64,000 nt of DNA from contig NW_026570247.1 in the NCBI RefSeq assembly GCF_019649055.1, positions 1,054,001 to 1,118,000 on the forward strand. The letters run 5' to 3'. A program made the position numbers and the translations under genes. This DNA comes from Paramacrobiotus metropolitanus. Its lineage: Eukaryota; Tardigrada; Eutardigrada; Parachela; Macrobiotidae. The notes below the pieces were generated by a model. That model had not been told where the DNA came from, did no database searches, and saw nothing but the letters and a program-made list of their open reading frames with translations. Shown one piece after another: positions 22,781 through 35,490 of the stretch; positions within the stretch are counted from its first letter, which is position 1; every line of letters starts with the position of its first letter.

Positions 22781-23482
22781 ATGTGACACTTGATGCACCG
22801 CCTCGCCAAACCTCGCTGTTGACGGGATATGGAAATGGCTATGCTTGTGGTCGAGAACATTTTGGAACGTGGTCACGTGGAGGTTCAAGAACTGGGAATA
22901 TTTTGCATGTCCGTACGTGCAGTTATTCAGTACGTTACTATGTTTGATATTAAATATTCATTGGTATGTTGTCGTCTTCTATCAGTCAGTGTATTTTCCT
23001 TGCTTTTTATTTGACCATTTTGTTCTGTAAAATTATGCTAGCGTGGTTTTCTTGGTTCTCTGCTTACTTATTAAGATATTTTGCGGGTCCACCGGAAACA
23101 AAATTGGGAAGAGTAAAAATCGGCACTTCCTAATACAAGATTCAGTTAATCCGTTGTACAACTCGTTTCCAGGAATTTCATGCAGAACCAAAGGTCAACC
23201 AATAAACAAACCAAATAGACTGTCCGAAACGGGGATTGACTATTCAGTATTTCTTGCAGTGAATTAGTTTTCTTTTATTTTGTTTTATATATGTACAAAC
23301 GCTTTCGGCGCAATTTAAATGCATCAGTCGCAAAAAAACAACAACCAATAACAACTTGCAAATGCTTAACAATGCTGCATAAAATCAATAACAACTCCAC
23401 AAACAACAATTCTCAAACTCTCCTTCGCATGGCATAAAATCTTGCAAATGCTTAACAAAATTCGCGAAATTATTTTAGCCGC
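22781..23482. other. intergenic
   Basis: AT-rich; CAACAA-type low complexity at 23335-23450. No gene seen. Confidence 0.4.
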
Positions 23483-24508
23483 CTAAAATCTGTTTGGATG
23501 TTCCGAGAGCACGATCACCGGCAAAGGCTCAAACTGCGGCACATCGACCTCCACGCTCGGCGTCGGAAGCGGTTGCCTCACCGCAACTTCTTTGAGACGC
23601 TCGGCATACCGTTCCGTCACAACGACATTCCACACGAACGCCACTAAATTGAGGAGGAAGGACACCACCCAGCCGGCGACAGGCCAGATGATCATTCGCA
23701 GGCGGGTGCCGCGGTGGTGGAAGATGTCGCCGGTGATCTGGATGAGAACCGGCGCAAAGGTCACCAGCAGCAGAAAAAGCAAGGAGTACGTGTAGCGTTT
23801 GAAGACGATCAGAGCGCGAGGAGTGGCCGAAGCGTCCGCCTCGGGATGGAAGATGGTGCGCAGTTGGGCGTCGGAGGTGGTTGGCTCCGGGAGTGGGCGC
23901 TGCAGTTGGTACATCCAGAAAAGACCGAGGAGGGCGAAGAAGATCAGCATACCGCCGATCACGTACAGGCTCACAGGTAATACGGATTCTGCAACAATTA
24001 AAAATTATTGTTTCATGTCCTTATAAATACATACACATATGAAGCAGAACAGTTCACGAATAAGTTCGAAATTTTAAAGGAATACAGAAGGTTTTTTAGT
24101 TTGAATTTGCAATCTGCTACTTTTATAAATTAATTTAAATTAATTTGGGATTTATAAATTAATTTGGGATTTGAGAAATAATTTATTTTTCAGAGAAACT
24201 TCTTTATTTGTCATGTTTGATGGCAGAATGAAGCTGACCACGCCGCAAAAATAACTGCAGAACTCCTTTCTCGTTTTCTAGTCGTAGTTAATTTACATGA
24301 TCACGTACTGCACAAATATGCGGCCTCAGATTTAACCTTTCTATCATTCGAGAAAAGGTCACTTTACTATCAACGTACCTAGCAAAAGCGGCGGCGCCAC
24401 AATCATGGCCACGCCAGTGGCCACATTGAGAAAACTCTGGAAACCGATGGTGACCAGCATCCGTAAGCGAATAGTGCCGGCCGTGTCGTCGCCGTTATAC
24501 GCCAACAT
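23483..24508 (-). CDS. four-helix membrane protein, gene A
   Basis: Two exons on minus: 24508-24379 (ATG at 24508) and 23988-23483, joined in phase 1 (donor GTACGT, acceptor TTGCAG); 211 residues. Four hydrophobic segments: about 18-43 (MLVTIGFQSFLNVATGVAMIV), the start of exon 2 (LYVIGGMLIFFALLGLFWM), a third after RYTYS (LLFLLLVTFAPVLI) and a fourth (WPVAGWVVSFLLNLVAFVW), then a cytosolic-looking tail ending FEPLPVIVL. Three paralogs with the same intron position lie at 29.2, 30.8 and 32.4 kb. I do not recognise the family; it is tetraspan in topology only. Function unknown. Confidence 0.8.
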
Positions 24509-26089
24509 TATTGCGGAAAGAGTGTCTAAACCAATGCTGCACAATGTCAGAAATAATTACCCAACTAATTCCTTAATAGCCTATGTAGAAACGTACCTAG
24601 CTAAGCTAACTGCGAATGGGAAAAGGCCAGCGCCACCGGTACATATAGTGCCGCGTTCTGCGTGAACGGCAATGTCGCGGTATGGACGTTGGACGTGACG
24701 CACTTGCGGTTGGATTCTCCCGCGCAAATACTAACCACAACTTGCGTACACCGGCCGCCATTGGTCGACGTGGTGCGCACGTGCCGACAGCAGTTACTCC
24801 TTCCAAAATATCTGATTTTGAGATTTTTATCTCTGGTGTCTGTTATAGTTTGTACGGAAACCCGTTTAACGCTTTACACGGGTAACATTAATAGTAGCGA
24901 CGATAGCTTTTTGAGCAATACGCCATCAATCTGCTCATCAGTTGGCGACTGAACACTGCGGCTGAGTCACTCTGCAAACACCGGGATAAGATCGCTATAT
25001 TACTGTTTAAATAAACATGTTATTGAAATTTGAGACGATTGGGTAACTTTTCCATATTACAGCCTTCAACTATTCGAACACGAAGGCCTACACAGTCACG
25101 TTTCCGGTAGTGCAAAATTAATGTTTTTTTTGCGGTCGAGAACTGACTAGTCACACTACAAGCTCTCGGAACAGACGCAAGAAAAAGCAAGGTTTATCAG
25201 TTATCAATTTCGGCTATTCGCAATCACAGCAATGCAGTGCGTGAGTACGAATCCATCCGCGACAATTCAACTTCGCTTATTTTTATCATTTTAACTGTAC
25301 GCTTTCATATACTGATCATCAGGTGTTGAAATTCCCAAGAAAACGAAGTCGTAAGGAAATGGTTACTGGTCTTCGTAAGCAAGTAAAAGCTCCGCTGATG
25401 AATTCCCAATCACTGCATAGAACAATTAATAGGAAATAAATTCTTCGCATACAAATTTCAACCACTTTTATTCGTGGCATATATAAGCTCGGAAAGCTTT
25501 CATTGATTAAATTATGCACAGAGTAATGTCCTTTAGAACGAAGTTACCCGGGTATTTATTTTAACGACTGAGACTGAATTTCGATCAAACACCGGTTTTC
25601 TTATGGATCTTCTTTTGACCACGTTAGTTGCAGGAATTTGTTGTATCGCAAAGCTAATCAAGAGGTTTTTACGCCAGTTCGAGCATGATGTTCTTGGACA
25701 TTGTGAGACTAAGAAAAGTGGAAATCGGTTAGTCAGTTGTGAATAATCGTACGCACATTTGTTTTTTCAATGTGTAAATTCGAACTTTTTAATTAGTGTC
25801 TTTCGGCGCAGGCTTTTTGTTACGTTTAATTGGCTATTGCCTGAATAAAGGAAAAGTTCTGAATAAGAAGATCAGCAAACAGTGTATAACAGAAACACAA
25901 CCAATGCGCAAGAAAACGCCACCACTGGGTACGAACAGAGAAACTCTCGCTAACGGCTCGTTCTGAGTAGTATGCGATAAAACAAACCACCAGCCACACT
26001 TGGGCATTTTGTCATGCGTTTGCAAAGGTCACTTTATTGTTGAATCAAAATAAGTGTCACTTTATTGTTGAATCAAAATAAGTCAAAAT
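24509..26089. other. intergenic; possible tRNA-derived repeat relic
   Basis: A stretch near 25878-25960 resembles 22480-22560 (ACCAATGCG..CACTGG..CGAACAG). The 22.5-kb copy holds a perfect minus-strand B-box (GTTCGAGTCC), suggesting a degraded SINE. A 20-nt direct duplication (CACTTTATTGTTGAATCAAA) lies near 26035. No gene seen. Confidence 0.3.
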
Positions 26090-28246
26090 TTACTGCGTCA
26101 AAGGCGGTGCAAACTGTATAACCGAGTATTTTCCCGTCAGCATCCAATCAGTCTCGTTGGCGTTCAGCTGCTGCAGTCTCTCCTGATCCGTCACGCCCAC
26201 CAACACCGTCGTCTTCACCCCGCGCAACGCCGCTACCGCCGTCGGCCGGAAATTCCGCAGGACATACCCGAACTTCTCCTGCGGACTCCAGCGCAGTTCG
26301 CCGGTTAGTTTCCGATAATTCAAATCCCCCTTAAAAATCAAGAGGTCCTCCTTCTGCAGCTGCGCATACAACCCCGGCGCTTTAACATCCATGACGTCAT
26401 AATCGTACGGCAGCGTCCAGAAACGGTCCGCGCTAAGTTTAAACTGTCCCGTCGTTAGATATCCCTGCCATTTGGTCCCGAACTGCCCGGTATGCTGCTG
26501 GTCGACCATGCGCAGCGTCCGGTGGAAATCGGGGATGATGACGTCGGAGACGAACCAGGGCAGGGCTTTGACGTGGTAGTGGACGGTGGCGACCAGGCCG
26601 GAGACGATGAGGAACTCGCCGAGGATCAGGTCGGTGGTCAGCTCGAAGCCGAAGTTGTCGCAGATGATGGCGATGTGGGCGGAGCGATTGAGGCGTTGTA
26701 AGTACGACCAGATGGCTTCCGATTGGTCGACGAGGAGGAGCTCTTGGATCTGCTGTTGTTCGTCGTGGAAGTCGTGGGACACGACGTGGCTGGATTTGTT
26801 GTGAGTGGCCGTGAGGGAGAGGTCACCTTTGTTGCCCCACACCGACAACTGCAACGCACATTCACAAGTTTTACGGCATTTACATAGCCAGTTATTTACC
26901 AATGGCAAAAATTAACGGGATTAATTGTAATTTATTTCGTCTGATTTTATTTTGCAGTTGCTTTTAATTCATTTTAATTTTTTATTGACTTCAGTAAGGA
27001 AATTATTTAACTACCAGTTTTGATTTTAATTAATTTGTGCAGGATGATCTGATTAATTGCTAATCTGTTAAGTTTGAGTAGAATTAGTTAATTACTTCCA
27101 CATTTGTTTAAAAATTTAACAAGCCACTTTTTTTGCTTGAATTATTTTTTTAAAGTCTTTTATTTTATTTAAAGCTTATGTTACTGTTTTCGGGTGTTTG
27201 GTAATATTAGAAAGCGTGGACTTATTACTCGCATAATATTCATTAGATGCTCTTTAACCAGCGGATCACTACGGTTATGACTGGCCGCCACCGCTTCCAG
27301 GGTGTTCTCCAGATAATCCAGCAACGCTTGAATATTGTGCATATTATGCTCCAGCGATTCCTTCTTCTTCAGGTGAAAATGATCGGTTGTCCAAGATCTA
27401 CGATAAACATGCATCAGCACTGTAGCGGAATTCCTTAAGTGCAGACTATGCAGTTAATGGCGATTATGACTGACTCGCGTTCGAAGATGTAGCTGAGGCG
27501 ACGGTAAAAGTAGCATTCCACGAAGGTGGTCGGGGAGTCGTACCAGCGCGGCACATCGCTCTCGTTGCGCTGGTTCCAGGCTAGAGAGCGCTGCAAGGCC
27601 CAATTCCATTCCGCCAGATCGTCGCCGACGCTGGAATTATTCCCCAGCGGAAATTCTCTGATGGGCGCGTTGTCCGTCATCTCCTGCTGTAATTCCGCCA
27701 GTGACCTTTCGATGCGTAGCTGCCCGGCGATGTCCTACCGCAAAACGAAAGCAACGCGTTAAAAACCCAAACAGAAAATAAATAATAATACGCACAACGG
27801 GAATGGAGTCATTTTTGAGGGATTCCACTGCAACCAAAAAAACGTGCACCAATCAAAAAGCGGCCAGACGAGGATGAGACAAAGGGGAGTACCATCAAGT
27901 TTGTAGTCCGCTAGAACGCCGGCCAAGACCGCCGGCAGTCGTTTCTCCACGGTGAAATGCGCGTTCGTTCTGTCAAAACACGTTAACTGTTAATTATTTA
28001 AAAACTCGGCTAACGATAACGATTTCAAAGCCAACGAAATTCTTGTTACACGCAGGAAGATGTAAACGTTTATATGGTAGATTACCCGGGCGTCTCCGCC
28101 CACCAGAAGGGCGGTAGGAAGCGCTGGCGAGGATCGTAGAAGCGGAGACTATCCACGACATTTTCCGCCTGCAGTGTCGTATTCCCGGTGGTTGGCGCCG
28201 ATACCGCGCTACCCAATAAGAAACCCAAGACCAACAGACACTGCAT
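26090..28246 (-). CDS. ARMT1: ARMT1-like DUF89 damage-control phosphatase with an N-terminal signal peptide
   Basis: Six exons on minus fit exactly in phase: 28246-28086, 27969-27893, 27827-27796, 27734-27475, 27397-27229, 26848-26090; 485 residues. The DUF89/ARMT1 fold is clear: an N-terminal helical part (VEKRLPAVLAGVLADY, RWYDSPTTFVECYFYRRL), a nucleotide-fold core with metal-binding IICDNFGFELTTDLILGEF (Asp297, Asn298, Asp306), PWFVSD (about 331-335) and FKGDLNYRKLTG (about 405-416). These proteins hydrolyse phosphate from damaged sugar phosphates; a carboxyl methyltransferase activity has also been proposed. Unusually, exon 1 begins MQCLLVLGFLLGSAVSA, a convincing signal peptide or anchor, whereas ARMT1 is normally cytosolic or nuclear. 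Pro follows the most obvious cleavage site, so cleavage could be shifted or absent. Confidence 0.9.
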
Positions 28247-29214
28247 GGTAGCGTGGTTACCGATGGTGTTTTTCGGGGATCCGGATGTCTGTTATGCAGC
28301 AGCGATGAAACGATGCGAACGACAACAACAACGAACGAACGATGGCAGACTATAAATGCACTGATACCAGATCAAACACCGCGCGTTCGATAACAATCTA
28401 CTGTAAAATTCCTCTCTTTGGTGCAGTCGCGGTTTGTAGACAGTTTTTGCAACCTGCAGTTAATTCCGGCAGAGAGCAAAGGTCAACGCGGATGGCGATA
28501 GCGATCGTGTACTGTACTTGAATTCTGGTTATGTAATAATATCGTTATATACCTGCTGTTCGCGTTGTGCTTTTATTTGATGTACTGTAATGTATTCGAA
28601 AGTGGAGCTAGTGTCGACGACGGCATCCCTGTTTTCAGCCAGTATTTAGAAACTCCGGACAATCGTAATATGATTTTGCGTACTGTTTATCAGCGACACG
28701 ATGTATTCTCCGGGTTGTTACACATGCTAGAAACTTTTCAAAAATTGATTATGTGATAATCAGTGCTTTATTTCATAAAATACAGGTACGGTACACTGAA
28801 CACAGATCAAAAATAGTTAATCACAGTAACAAAATCTCATTTAACGCTATCGCTCCCTCCATTGTTCCGAGTACGGAAGCGGCGTGATAATTAGTGTTTT
28901 TATGCCAGTTTGTACTTGAGAATTATAAGAAAATTGTGAACAGTCGAAGTATGTATTTCCCATGTTCTAACTGCAATGCACTCTAAACCGGAAAGAGACA
29001 TCTAGAAACCACAAATGTACGTCATACGCATCAACCGATTGTCCTTAAATAAATACCCTTATCACACCAAGCAAACAGTTTTCCTAGCCGCTATCATTGT
29101 CCTTTCTGCGCTTGCATTTTATCCATTATGATGGAACAAAACAGTTTGCCCGTGCCTTTTGAAACGCGTGTAATAATCTATGCCACAATAATTTAAAGCA
29201 AAGTTAGTTCAGAA
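28247..29214. other. intergenic between divergent genes
   Basis: The 5' flanks of the ARMT1-like gene (minus) and membrane gene B (plus). CAACAACAACGAACGAACGATGG-type low complexity lies just upstream of the former. No ORF worth calling. Confidence 0.4.
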
Positions 29215-30263
29215 ATGCCTGCCGATATTGACACCCCCGTTGCCGCAATACGCCTACGCATGCTGCTGACCGTTGGTCTGCAAAGTGTCCTTAATGCCGT
29301 CGCCGGTATTACCGTCATCGTTCTGCCACCGCTCATTATTCGTGCGTTCCATCGGCCTAGTAATTCATTTTTCAAAGATTTTCATATTATTAAATTTTAT
29401 TGCAATGCTGTTTACGAAAATCAGTTTTTTTTTATTTTAACTGGTCAAATATTTAAAAAAAACTGGTAGAATAAAACTTATAGCATTTCTAATTTTTACT
29501 TTTTACTTTTATTAGTTTTATAAATTTGTTTTACTTTTGCATGCTTGAATTTTAGTTTTTATTTATAGTGCCCCTATTTCCTTCTTTTCGATTTGTTCAT
29601 AATGTTTTTTTGTTGTACAGTATATCCATATTTTAATTTGTAGAAGGCGCGGTGCCGATTAGTCTGTACTGCATCGGCGGTGTACTGCTCTTTTTTGCGC
29701 TGCTCGGACTCTTCTGGATCTACAGAATACGTTTCAGCGACAGTAAATCCCACCGTTTTCCTACAATCTTCCCAACATCCCAGTCCAGCGAATCCTTGTG
29801 CATCCTTGTCATTTTCAAGCGCTACACGTACTCTCTGCTGTGCATCCTGCTGCTGACCTTTATCCCGGTACTAATCCAGATCCCCAACGATATTGTCAAC
29901 CGTCGCGTTAGCCGATTGATTGAGTGGCCGATCTTCACATGGGCGGCGACGTTCTTCCTAAATTTGGCGTGTTTCATCGGGAATGTCGTGATGGCTGAAC
30001 GGTACGCGGAGCGATTGAAAAGGAGCACGGCGCGGCGCGCGTCACTGGCATGGCATGGAGGGCGCCACAGTCGGATGGTCCGCCGCCACCGTTTGAACCG
30101 TTGCCGGCACTGCTTGCCGTTCAACGCTAAAGGAACCATTGCAATTGGGTGTCTCAAATTTTTTAATTCAATTAGACCATTTTTAGCCGTGCAAATAACT
30201 TGGTTTTTTGTTTTATGTGTCCAGTTCCCTGTGAAATTGCTAGTCATACTTTTGACGCATTAG
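29215..30263 (+). CDS. four-helix membrane protein, gene B
   Basis: Exon 1 29215-29341 (MPADIDTPVAAIRLRMLL), intron GTGCGT..TTGTAG, exon 2 29644-30263, phase 1 as in the paralogs. Four hydrophobic segments in the same places, with RYTYSLLCILLLTFIPVLI and ERYAERLK conserved with gene A. After ERYAERLK the protein loses family homology: another frame over 30050-30134 reads PPPPFEPLPALLAV and then stops, matching the FEPLP tail of gene A. A frame change near 30010-30055 therefore gives this copy an unrelated C-terminus of about 70 residues, or it is an indel artefact. Confidence 0.7.
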
Positions 30264-30769
30264 ATTTTGTAATTACTGTTAGTGCGGTAATCAGTCTTCT
30301 TATCATTTTTGAGTAATTCAAATAATCGAAGAGAACTCGTTGTAAATCGCAAATTATGTACGACATACGCTTCCGGTATAATAAAGACAGAAGTAGTGTA
30401 CTTGTCTGTAGCGTGTCTTATACTTATCAGGGAAACGAAGATTGCTGCGCTATCTACGCAGATTACTGATTAGAAAACATACAGGATGATCGCATCAGCC
30501 ACCGATATGTCTGTTGCAGGTTCTTATCGCGGCAACCGCGAACTACTTGTCACCAACATTTACATCTTATGAGCGTTCTAGAAGCGTTCTCCGGGTGACA
30601 AGGCTTGGTTCATTTCACCGTTGTATCTCGTATATGAGGACGCAAAGTAATGAGTAAACAGGCATACGCATTTATTTAACTGACCACTCGACAATTCGGA
30701 ATATAACGAACCATTAGTAAATCCACCATTAATTTATTACGACACAGTGCGAAACGACTAGCCAATCAT

Positions 30770-31697
30770 ATGGCATTCGATCTGGGCATCGCTGATGAAC
30801 AGGCCGTGGCCAGTATCCGTCGGCGCATGTTCCTGACCATCTGGATCCAGACCATCATCATTACCACCGCCGGGATTTTGATCATGGTGCTGCCACCTTG
30901 TCTTCTCCGTAAGTACATCACAGTTACACTAATCAAGCGAGCGACGCTAAAGCTTATTTTACGGCGTATGTATTGTCTTCTGAATCCGTGTAGTCGCCAT
31001 TCATTCGGCAGACTGGGCGGTAGACGCTCTGTTCTCAGCCTAATCACCCGAGGAATTTGTAGATAGCTCTCACGGGCGGTTGCTCTAATGTCCAACCCAC
31101 GAATAACGCTTGTCTGCCTTTGTAGCGCCCGGTTCCGTTCCGCTCAGCCTGTACTTTATCGGCGGCGCGCTCTTCTTCACGCTCTTCCTCGGCAGCACCG
31201 GCGCCCACAAAGTCCGCACCCTGCAACCCACCGACATCATCCAGCTCGTCCCGCCTGACCACCCCGTCGACGAGCCGGTTATCCCCTCGAAAGACTTCAA
31301 AGAAGCCAGGAAGTTCCCCATGCTCTTCGCGTTTCGCAGCTACAACTACGGAATGATCGGTCTGCTGGCCGCCAGTCTCATCTCCGTGTTGAGCGAAGTC
31401 CCCAGGGATATTCTACAAGGACGGGTGGCCATGATCAAGTGGCCGCTCATCGCGTTCGGCGTCGGCTTCGTCCTGCAGTTGGCCTGCATCATCAGCAATG
31501 CCATCGCGGCCGATAATTATGCAAAGGAACTACGCCCCGAAATCCGGGATTTCGCTACGTTTGAGGAGATGGTGCGACGCCGGCAGCGGGAGCAGGCCGG
31601 CGTCGGTGAGCCGGTGAAGTTTGAGTCGCTTCCACGTCTGACTGTGCCGAGCGAATCACCGGACGACACGCTGCAAGTTATTCTGCGGAATAATTAA
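30770..31697 (+). CDS. four-helix membrane protein, gene C
   Basis: Exon 1 30770-30908 (ATG at 30770), donor GTAAGT, acceptor TTTGTAG, exon 2 31126-31697; 236 residues with no frame problem. Segments: FLTIWIQTIIITTAGILIMV (about 21-43), LSLYFIGGALFFTLFLG, YNYGMIGLLAASLISVL and WPLIAFGVGFVLQLACII. The loop between helices 2 and 3 is longer than in gene A and FRSYNY replaces RYTYS. The tail (EMVRRRQREQAGVGEP..FESLPRL) keeps the family FE(P/S)LP motif. This is the best-preserved member of the C/D subgroup. Function unknown. Confidence 0.8.
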
Positions 31698-32377
31698 AAG
31701 AACATATAACGGCGCCTCGTTTCCCAGTCTGTACATAATCAGGCAATTTCCAGTGTAACAAACTGTGTGACGTAGTTGATCCAGCCAAATACAACCGCAC
31801 CTCATTAGACATGTGACTGCAGTACGATTTCCGACGCTAGATTATGATTTAAGTAATGCACTTGAATGATTGAGCATTACGTAAATGCCAGGCAGTATTC
31901 AACTACAATACAAGCATAATATACGCTCGTTACGCTGCATGCAGTCCACTTTCAGCTATTAATCCGCATGTATAGAAGACTAGAAGTATGGCAGATTTGC
32001 ACTCTTACGCTACCGGCCACAATATAACAATCGTAGTTCAAGAAACCAATTTAACAACGTAGAATCTCCTGTTATGCCGTATCGGCAAACAGTTGACAAA
32101 CAATCCGATGATAATATGCAATTTCTCTGTGTATTTGTCTGCGGGCATATCGTTGCTTAAGGTCTCGTGCAATGAGTCAAGCAGTATTTTGTTACTAAAC
32201 TTTCTTCAGCGACCTTTTTATTTCCCAGTTATACCGCGGACCAGGCGGTCGGCTTCCAATTTCTTAGTATAAACCGTGTACATGGTATAACACCCATCAG
32301 CCAGTCGCCGTCCAAATGGCACATGAAATACTAACTAACATATTTATGTATAATGGCGACATACATTCTATGTATAG
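31698..32377. other. intergenic; no first exon for the next copy found
   Basis: I searched by eye for the family's first exon (helix 1 ending LPP, then a GT donor) and did not find it. Confidence 0.4.
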
Positions 32378-32879
32378 CCTTTGATTCCATTCCAATCATC
32401 CTGTACATTGTCGGCGGCCTCCTCATCTTGGGATCCGCCGTTAGTTGGGTGCTGGGCGTCTCTTGTGTCCTCACCATCAAACCGGCCGACTCACCATCCC
32501 GCCACCGGTCGACCCGATGGAAGCCCTCTCCGCGGTGGACCTGCACGAAGATAAGCGGTATACCCTGTTCGCCTTCCGTCAGTACAACTACGCGCTGATG
32601 GGGATGCTGGTTGGCGATCTGATCGCTGGTCTCATCACCATCTGCACCGTCCCCGATGGCAGTCGGCGCGGCCCGGGGACCAGCATCCTATGGCCGCTGG
32701 TGGCCTTCGGATCGGGCTTCTTTCTATTGGGGGCCTTTATTATCTGCAACTTTGTCGCAGCGGACAGCTACGTGGAAGAACTGCGACGTTGGCCGCGAGC
32801 GCGGGGCGCCGACACGGCGCCGTTGATGGGCGCAGCGTCCGTACCGCGACCTGCAGCATCCTCAGAGCAGACGCTGTAG
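32378..32879 (+). pseudogene. four-helix membrane protein, copy D (exon 2 only, frameshifted)
   Basis: Exon 2 homology starts after a TATAG acceptor (IPIILYIVGGLLILGSAV), but the frame changes near 32485 and continues in another frame (FAFRQYNYALMGMLVGDLI, LWPLVAFGSGFFLLGAFII, AADSYVEELRR). With exon 1 missing and a frame break, this is most likely a pseudogene. It is closer to gene C (FRxYNY, AADxY) than to A or B. Confidence 0.7.
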
Positions 32880-35397
32880 ACTGCTCTACGGAATGCGTTT
32901 TGCCATTGAATTCCTTGTCTACTCTTGTTCACGCTTAAACGCGTCGGACTGCGTTCGCATAATACAATTATTCTGGGCATACACGTATTGAAGTTGGACA
33001 CCATTTGATTATTTTGTGTGATGTTTAATCTTGCTAGCTGGACCACCGATGCCCTTTAATGTCATCGCCAACAGTGGCAGCTAATTCGGCAGCATATCAG
33101 TTGTGGTGTTGTACTGACATCTGCAGAATCAAATGATGGTTATACCGTAATAATAAAGTATCATGCGCTTCTAATGCTTTTCAAAGAGTGTAAACTGTAG
33201 TGCGCTCTTTTTGTCAGCACGCCGCATGGTTGTCCTTGGGTGTACGGGTAATTAATATACGTTGTCATTGCTCTTTCTTTCACCCGCACACTGCAGATAT
33301 AATTTACAATGTACGACAAAGTAGTTTACAATGCACACTGTACAAAACTTGTACAACTTTTGTACAATGTAGAAAAGTAAGTAGAGTGGAAAATAGACCG
33401 TTAGGGCTGCGGTCGCGCGTCAGCTACTTACTTTTGTCGTGTGCTGTAAGAGGGTCGCTACGGTAGGAAATGTCACAGCTCCTTTTTTTAGATTTTACTG
33501 GTACACATTCACAACCCTGTAGGAAAGTGAACTAGCTTTTTGCGGGCTCTGGATGATCAAAGCGCAGCAGGATTATGTAATGCGTCTCGCGTAATTTTAT
33601 TGTTTAGTTCAACACTCTTTCGACTAGTGCATTAGTAACACTTCGATCTTTTCTGATATTCTGCTCACTTGGAGGATACGGTTTCGTATTTTGCTCACCG
33701 GGTTGCCAGCACCACCCCCACGTAGCGTGCGTGTAATAACTGCTGATCGCACGCTTTGCCTTTCGAGTTGTTTTTTCGCTACTCAGTATAATTAGGTCAA
33801 ATGGAGTTTGTTGAAAACCCATATTGTTGAAACTACATGTAGAATGCGTGAAAAATCTGTTTTTCTCCACTACATCGTGATCCGGCTCACTTTCAACTGA
33901 GAAAAATTGGAGTACGCACTTAATATGCTCGTAACGGCCGAACTACAGCATTGAGTAATCACAGCCTAACAAAGCGCTCCTACATTCAGGAATATCTCAC
34001 GGTAGAACCTGCATGTTAATATTCGCAGCGCAAGTATGTGATACCTTTGACTATAAGGGTCCTGCGTGTACATACAGAGCGCCTAGCATCACGAAGACGA
34101 CCTTCGTTTCGATGGAATATTACTCGTAATTTCCCGCACGCAACGTAATCCACATGTGCCCGCTGGCCGTATATTATATGTGCATATGTGTACATACACG
34201 TACATGTACTACACGTACATATGCGCATATATGTACATGTACTACATATTATATGCACTTATATTGCGTGTGCAATATAAAAACAACCAACCGAAAATGT
34301 ACAAGCTTGTCCGGAAATTTCTTACGAATCCATACAGCGATTTACATAAATTTGCGTGTTACGCCAAACTGCAAACTACGGCGCGCCACGCCACACTTTT
34401 CAAACACGTAACTTGCATTTGGCTGGGTAGTGGCTTCGTACACGCCATATAATTTTATGAGAATAATAGTAACTGCCTGGCGGAAGGTGGCTAGAAAATG
34501 ATCGGTGCAGTAAGCGACAATCTAACTGCGGAGCGCATTTAAAGATTTTGATAAACGTAGTGAAGTGGCCATCGTTATATGCGCAAACTTCGCGCTAGCT
34601 GTACCTTTACGTAGGAAATTACCGGACAAGCTTGTACAGGTGCATATGAAGTCCTTATGTAGAGCGCCGACCGTATAGGTCCATTTTATTTGTCGGCTGC
34701 CGGTTTTTAAATGCCGACTCCGACATCGTTAGCAGCTTGCAAAAAAAGATATAGGTTAGTAATGCCTGATTGCCTATACCATTAAGCCACCTAGTTTTGT
34801 ATCCTACACGAACATAAAGACATCGATTATTGACGCGCTTAGCTGCTGGCAGTGAAATCAGGCGTTGGACACTACGGGATTATTTTGTTTAGTGTTTAAT
34901 TAGGGGAAATATATTCTTTTGTGTCATGGTACGAGTACAAACTATGCACCAGAACAAAACGGCATTTACAAAAGAAACACTTTCTCTATGCTATCCTGAT
35001 CGGGGATCGTACCCATTACACAATCGCGTTTCCCCGTTGTGTTTGCATAGATATTCGCTGTTTAAAAAACTCTTTCGCCCGCTTTTGGCCAGTTGAAGTT
35101 GCTATACCGTTTCCAAGCGTTTCCACTAGCTTTTTAGTACCGTCTCCATAAGGTCCGTAAATTTCGATGGCTGCAGCAACGAAATCGTATCTTGCTTGCA
35201 TGCAAGCGTGTTTCGCTAGTTTCTTCCTTTCAGCGAGTTCGGCTGCTGCGCCGGCGTTCACGGAAGTGCGGTCGATATACTAAACCGCCACGGTGTTTGA
35301 TTTTGCTCGCTGGACTATCGATGCCCATTAATGCCTGTACAATACAATACAGTAGGTTTTTCCTGACATCGATATCCGGCATTTTGTCAGCTTTTAA
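32880..35397. repeat. segmentally duplicated intergenic DNA
   Basis: 33605-34030 resembles 35585-35760 (ACTCTTTCGACTAGT, ACGGCCGAACTACAGCA, AATATCTCACGG-type stretches), and 33000-33080 resembles 35285-35340 (TGTTTAAT..GCTGGAC..CGATGCCC). Alternating purine-pyrimidine (TACATGTAC, CATATGCGCATATATG) occupies 34170-34260. No gene is seen. The duplication probably accompanied copying of the membrane genes. Confidence 0.5.
35016..35261 (-). pseudogene. relic of an unknown repeated ORF (GDGTKKLVETLGNGIA)
   Basis: The minus-strand peptide shares GDGTK(K/T)LVE, GNGIATS and a downstream FF/FE..RI segment with the relic at 38216-38494. Sequence identity extends into the flanks at the DNA level, so both are copies of one mobile or duplicated unit. 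I cannot name the family. Confidence 0.4.
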
Positions 35398-35490
35398 GAG
35401 ATGGTGCGGCGCCGGCAGCAAGAGCAGGTCGCAGCGGCGGAGCCGGTGCAGTTCGAACCGTTGCCGCGTCTGGCTGGGTTAAGGGTTTAA
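35398..35490 (+). pseudogene. C-terminal fragment of membrane gene C family
   Basis: Reads EMVRRRQQEQVAAAEP..FEPLPRLAG and then a stop. This matches the tail of gene C at 31566-31640 and is the only part left. Confidence 0.7.
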
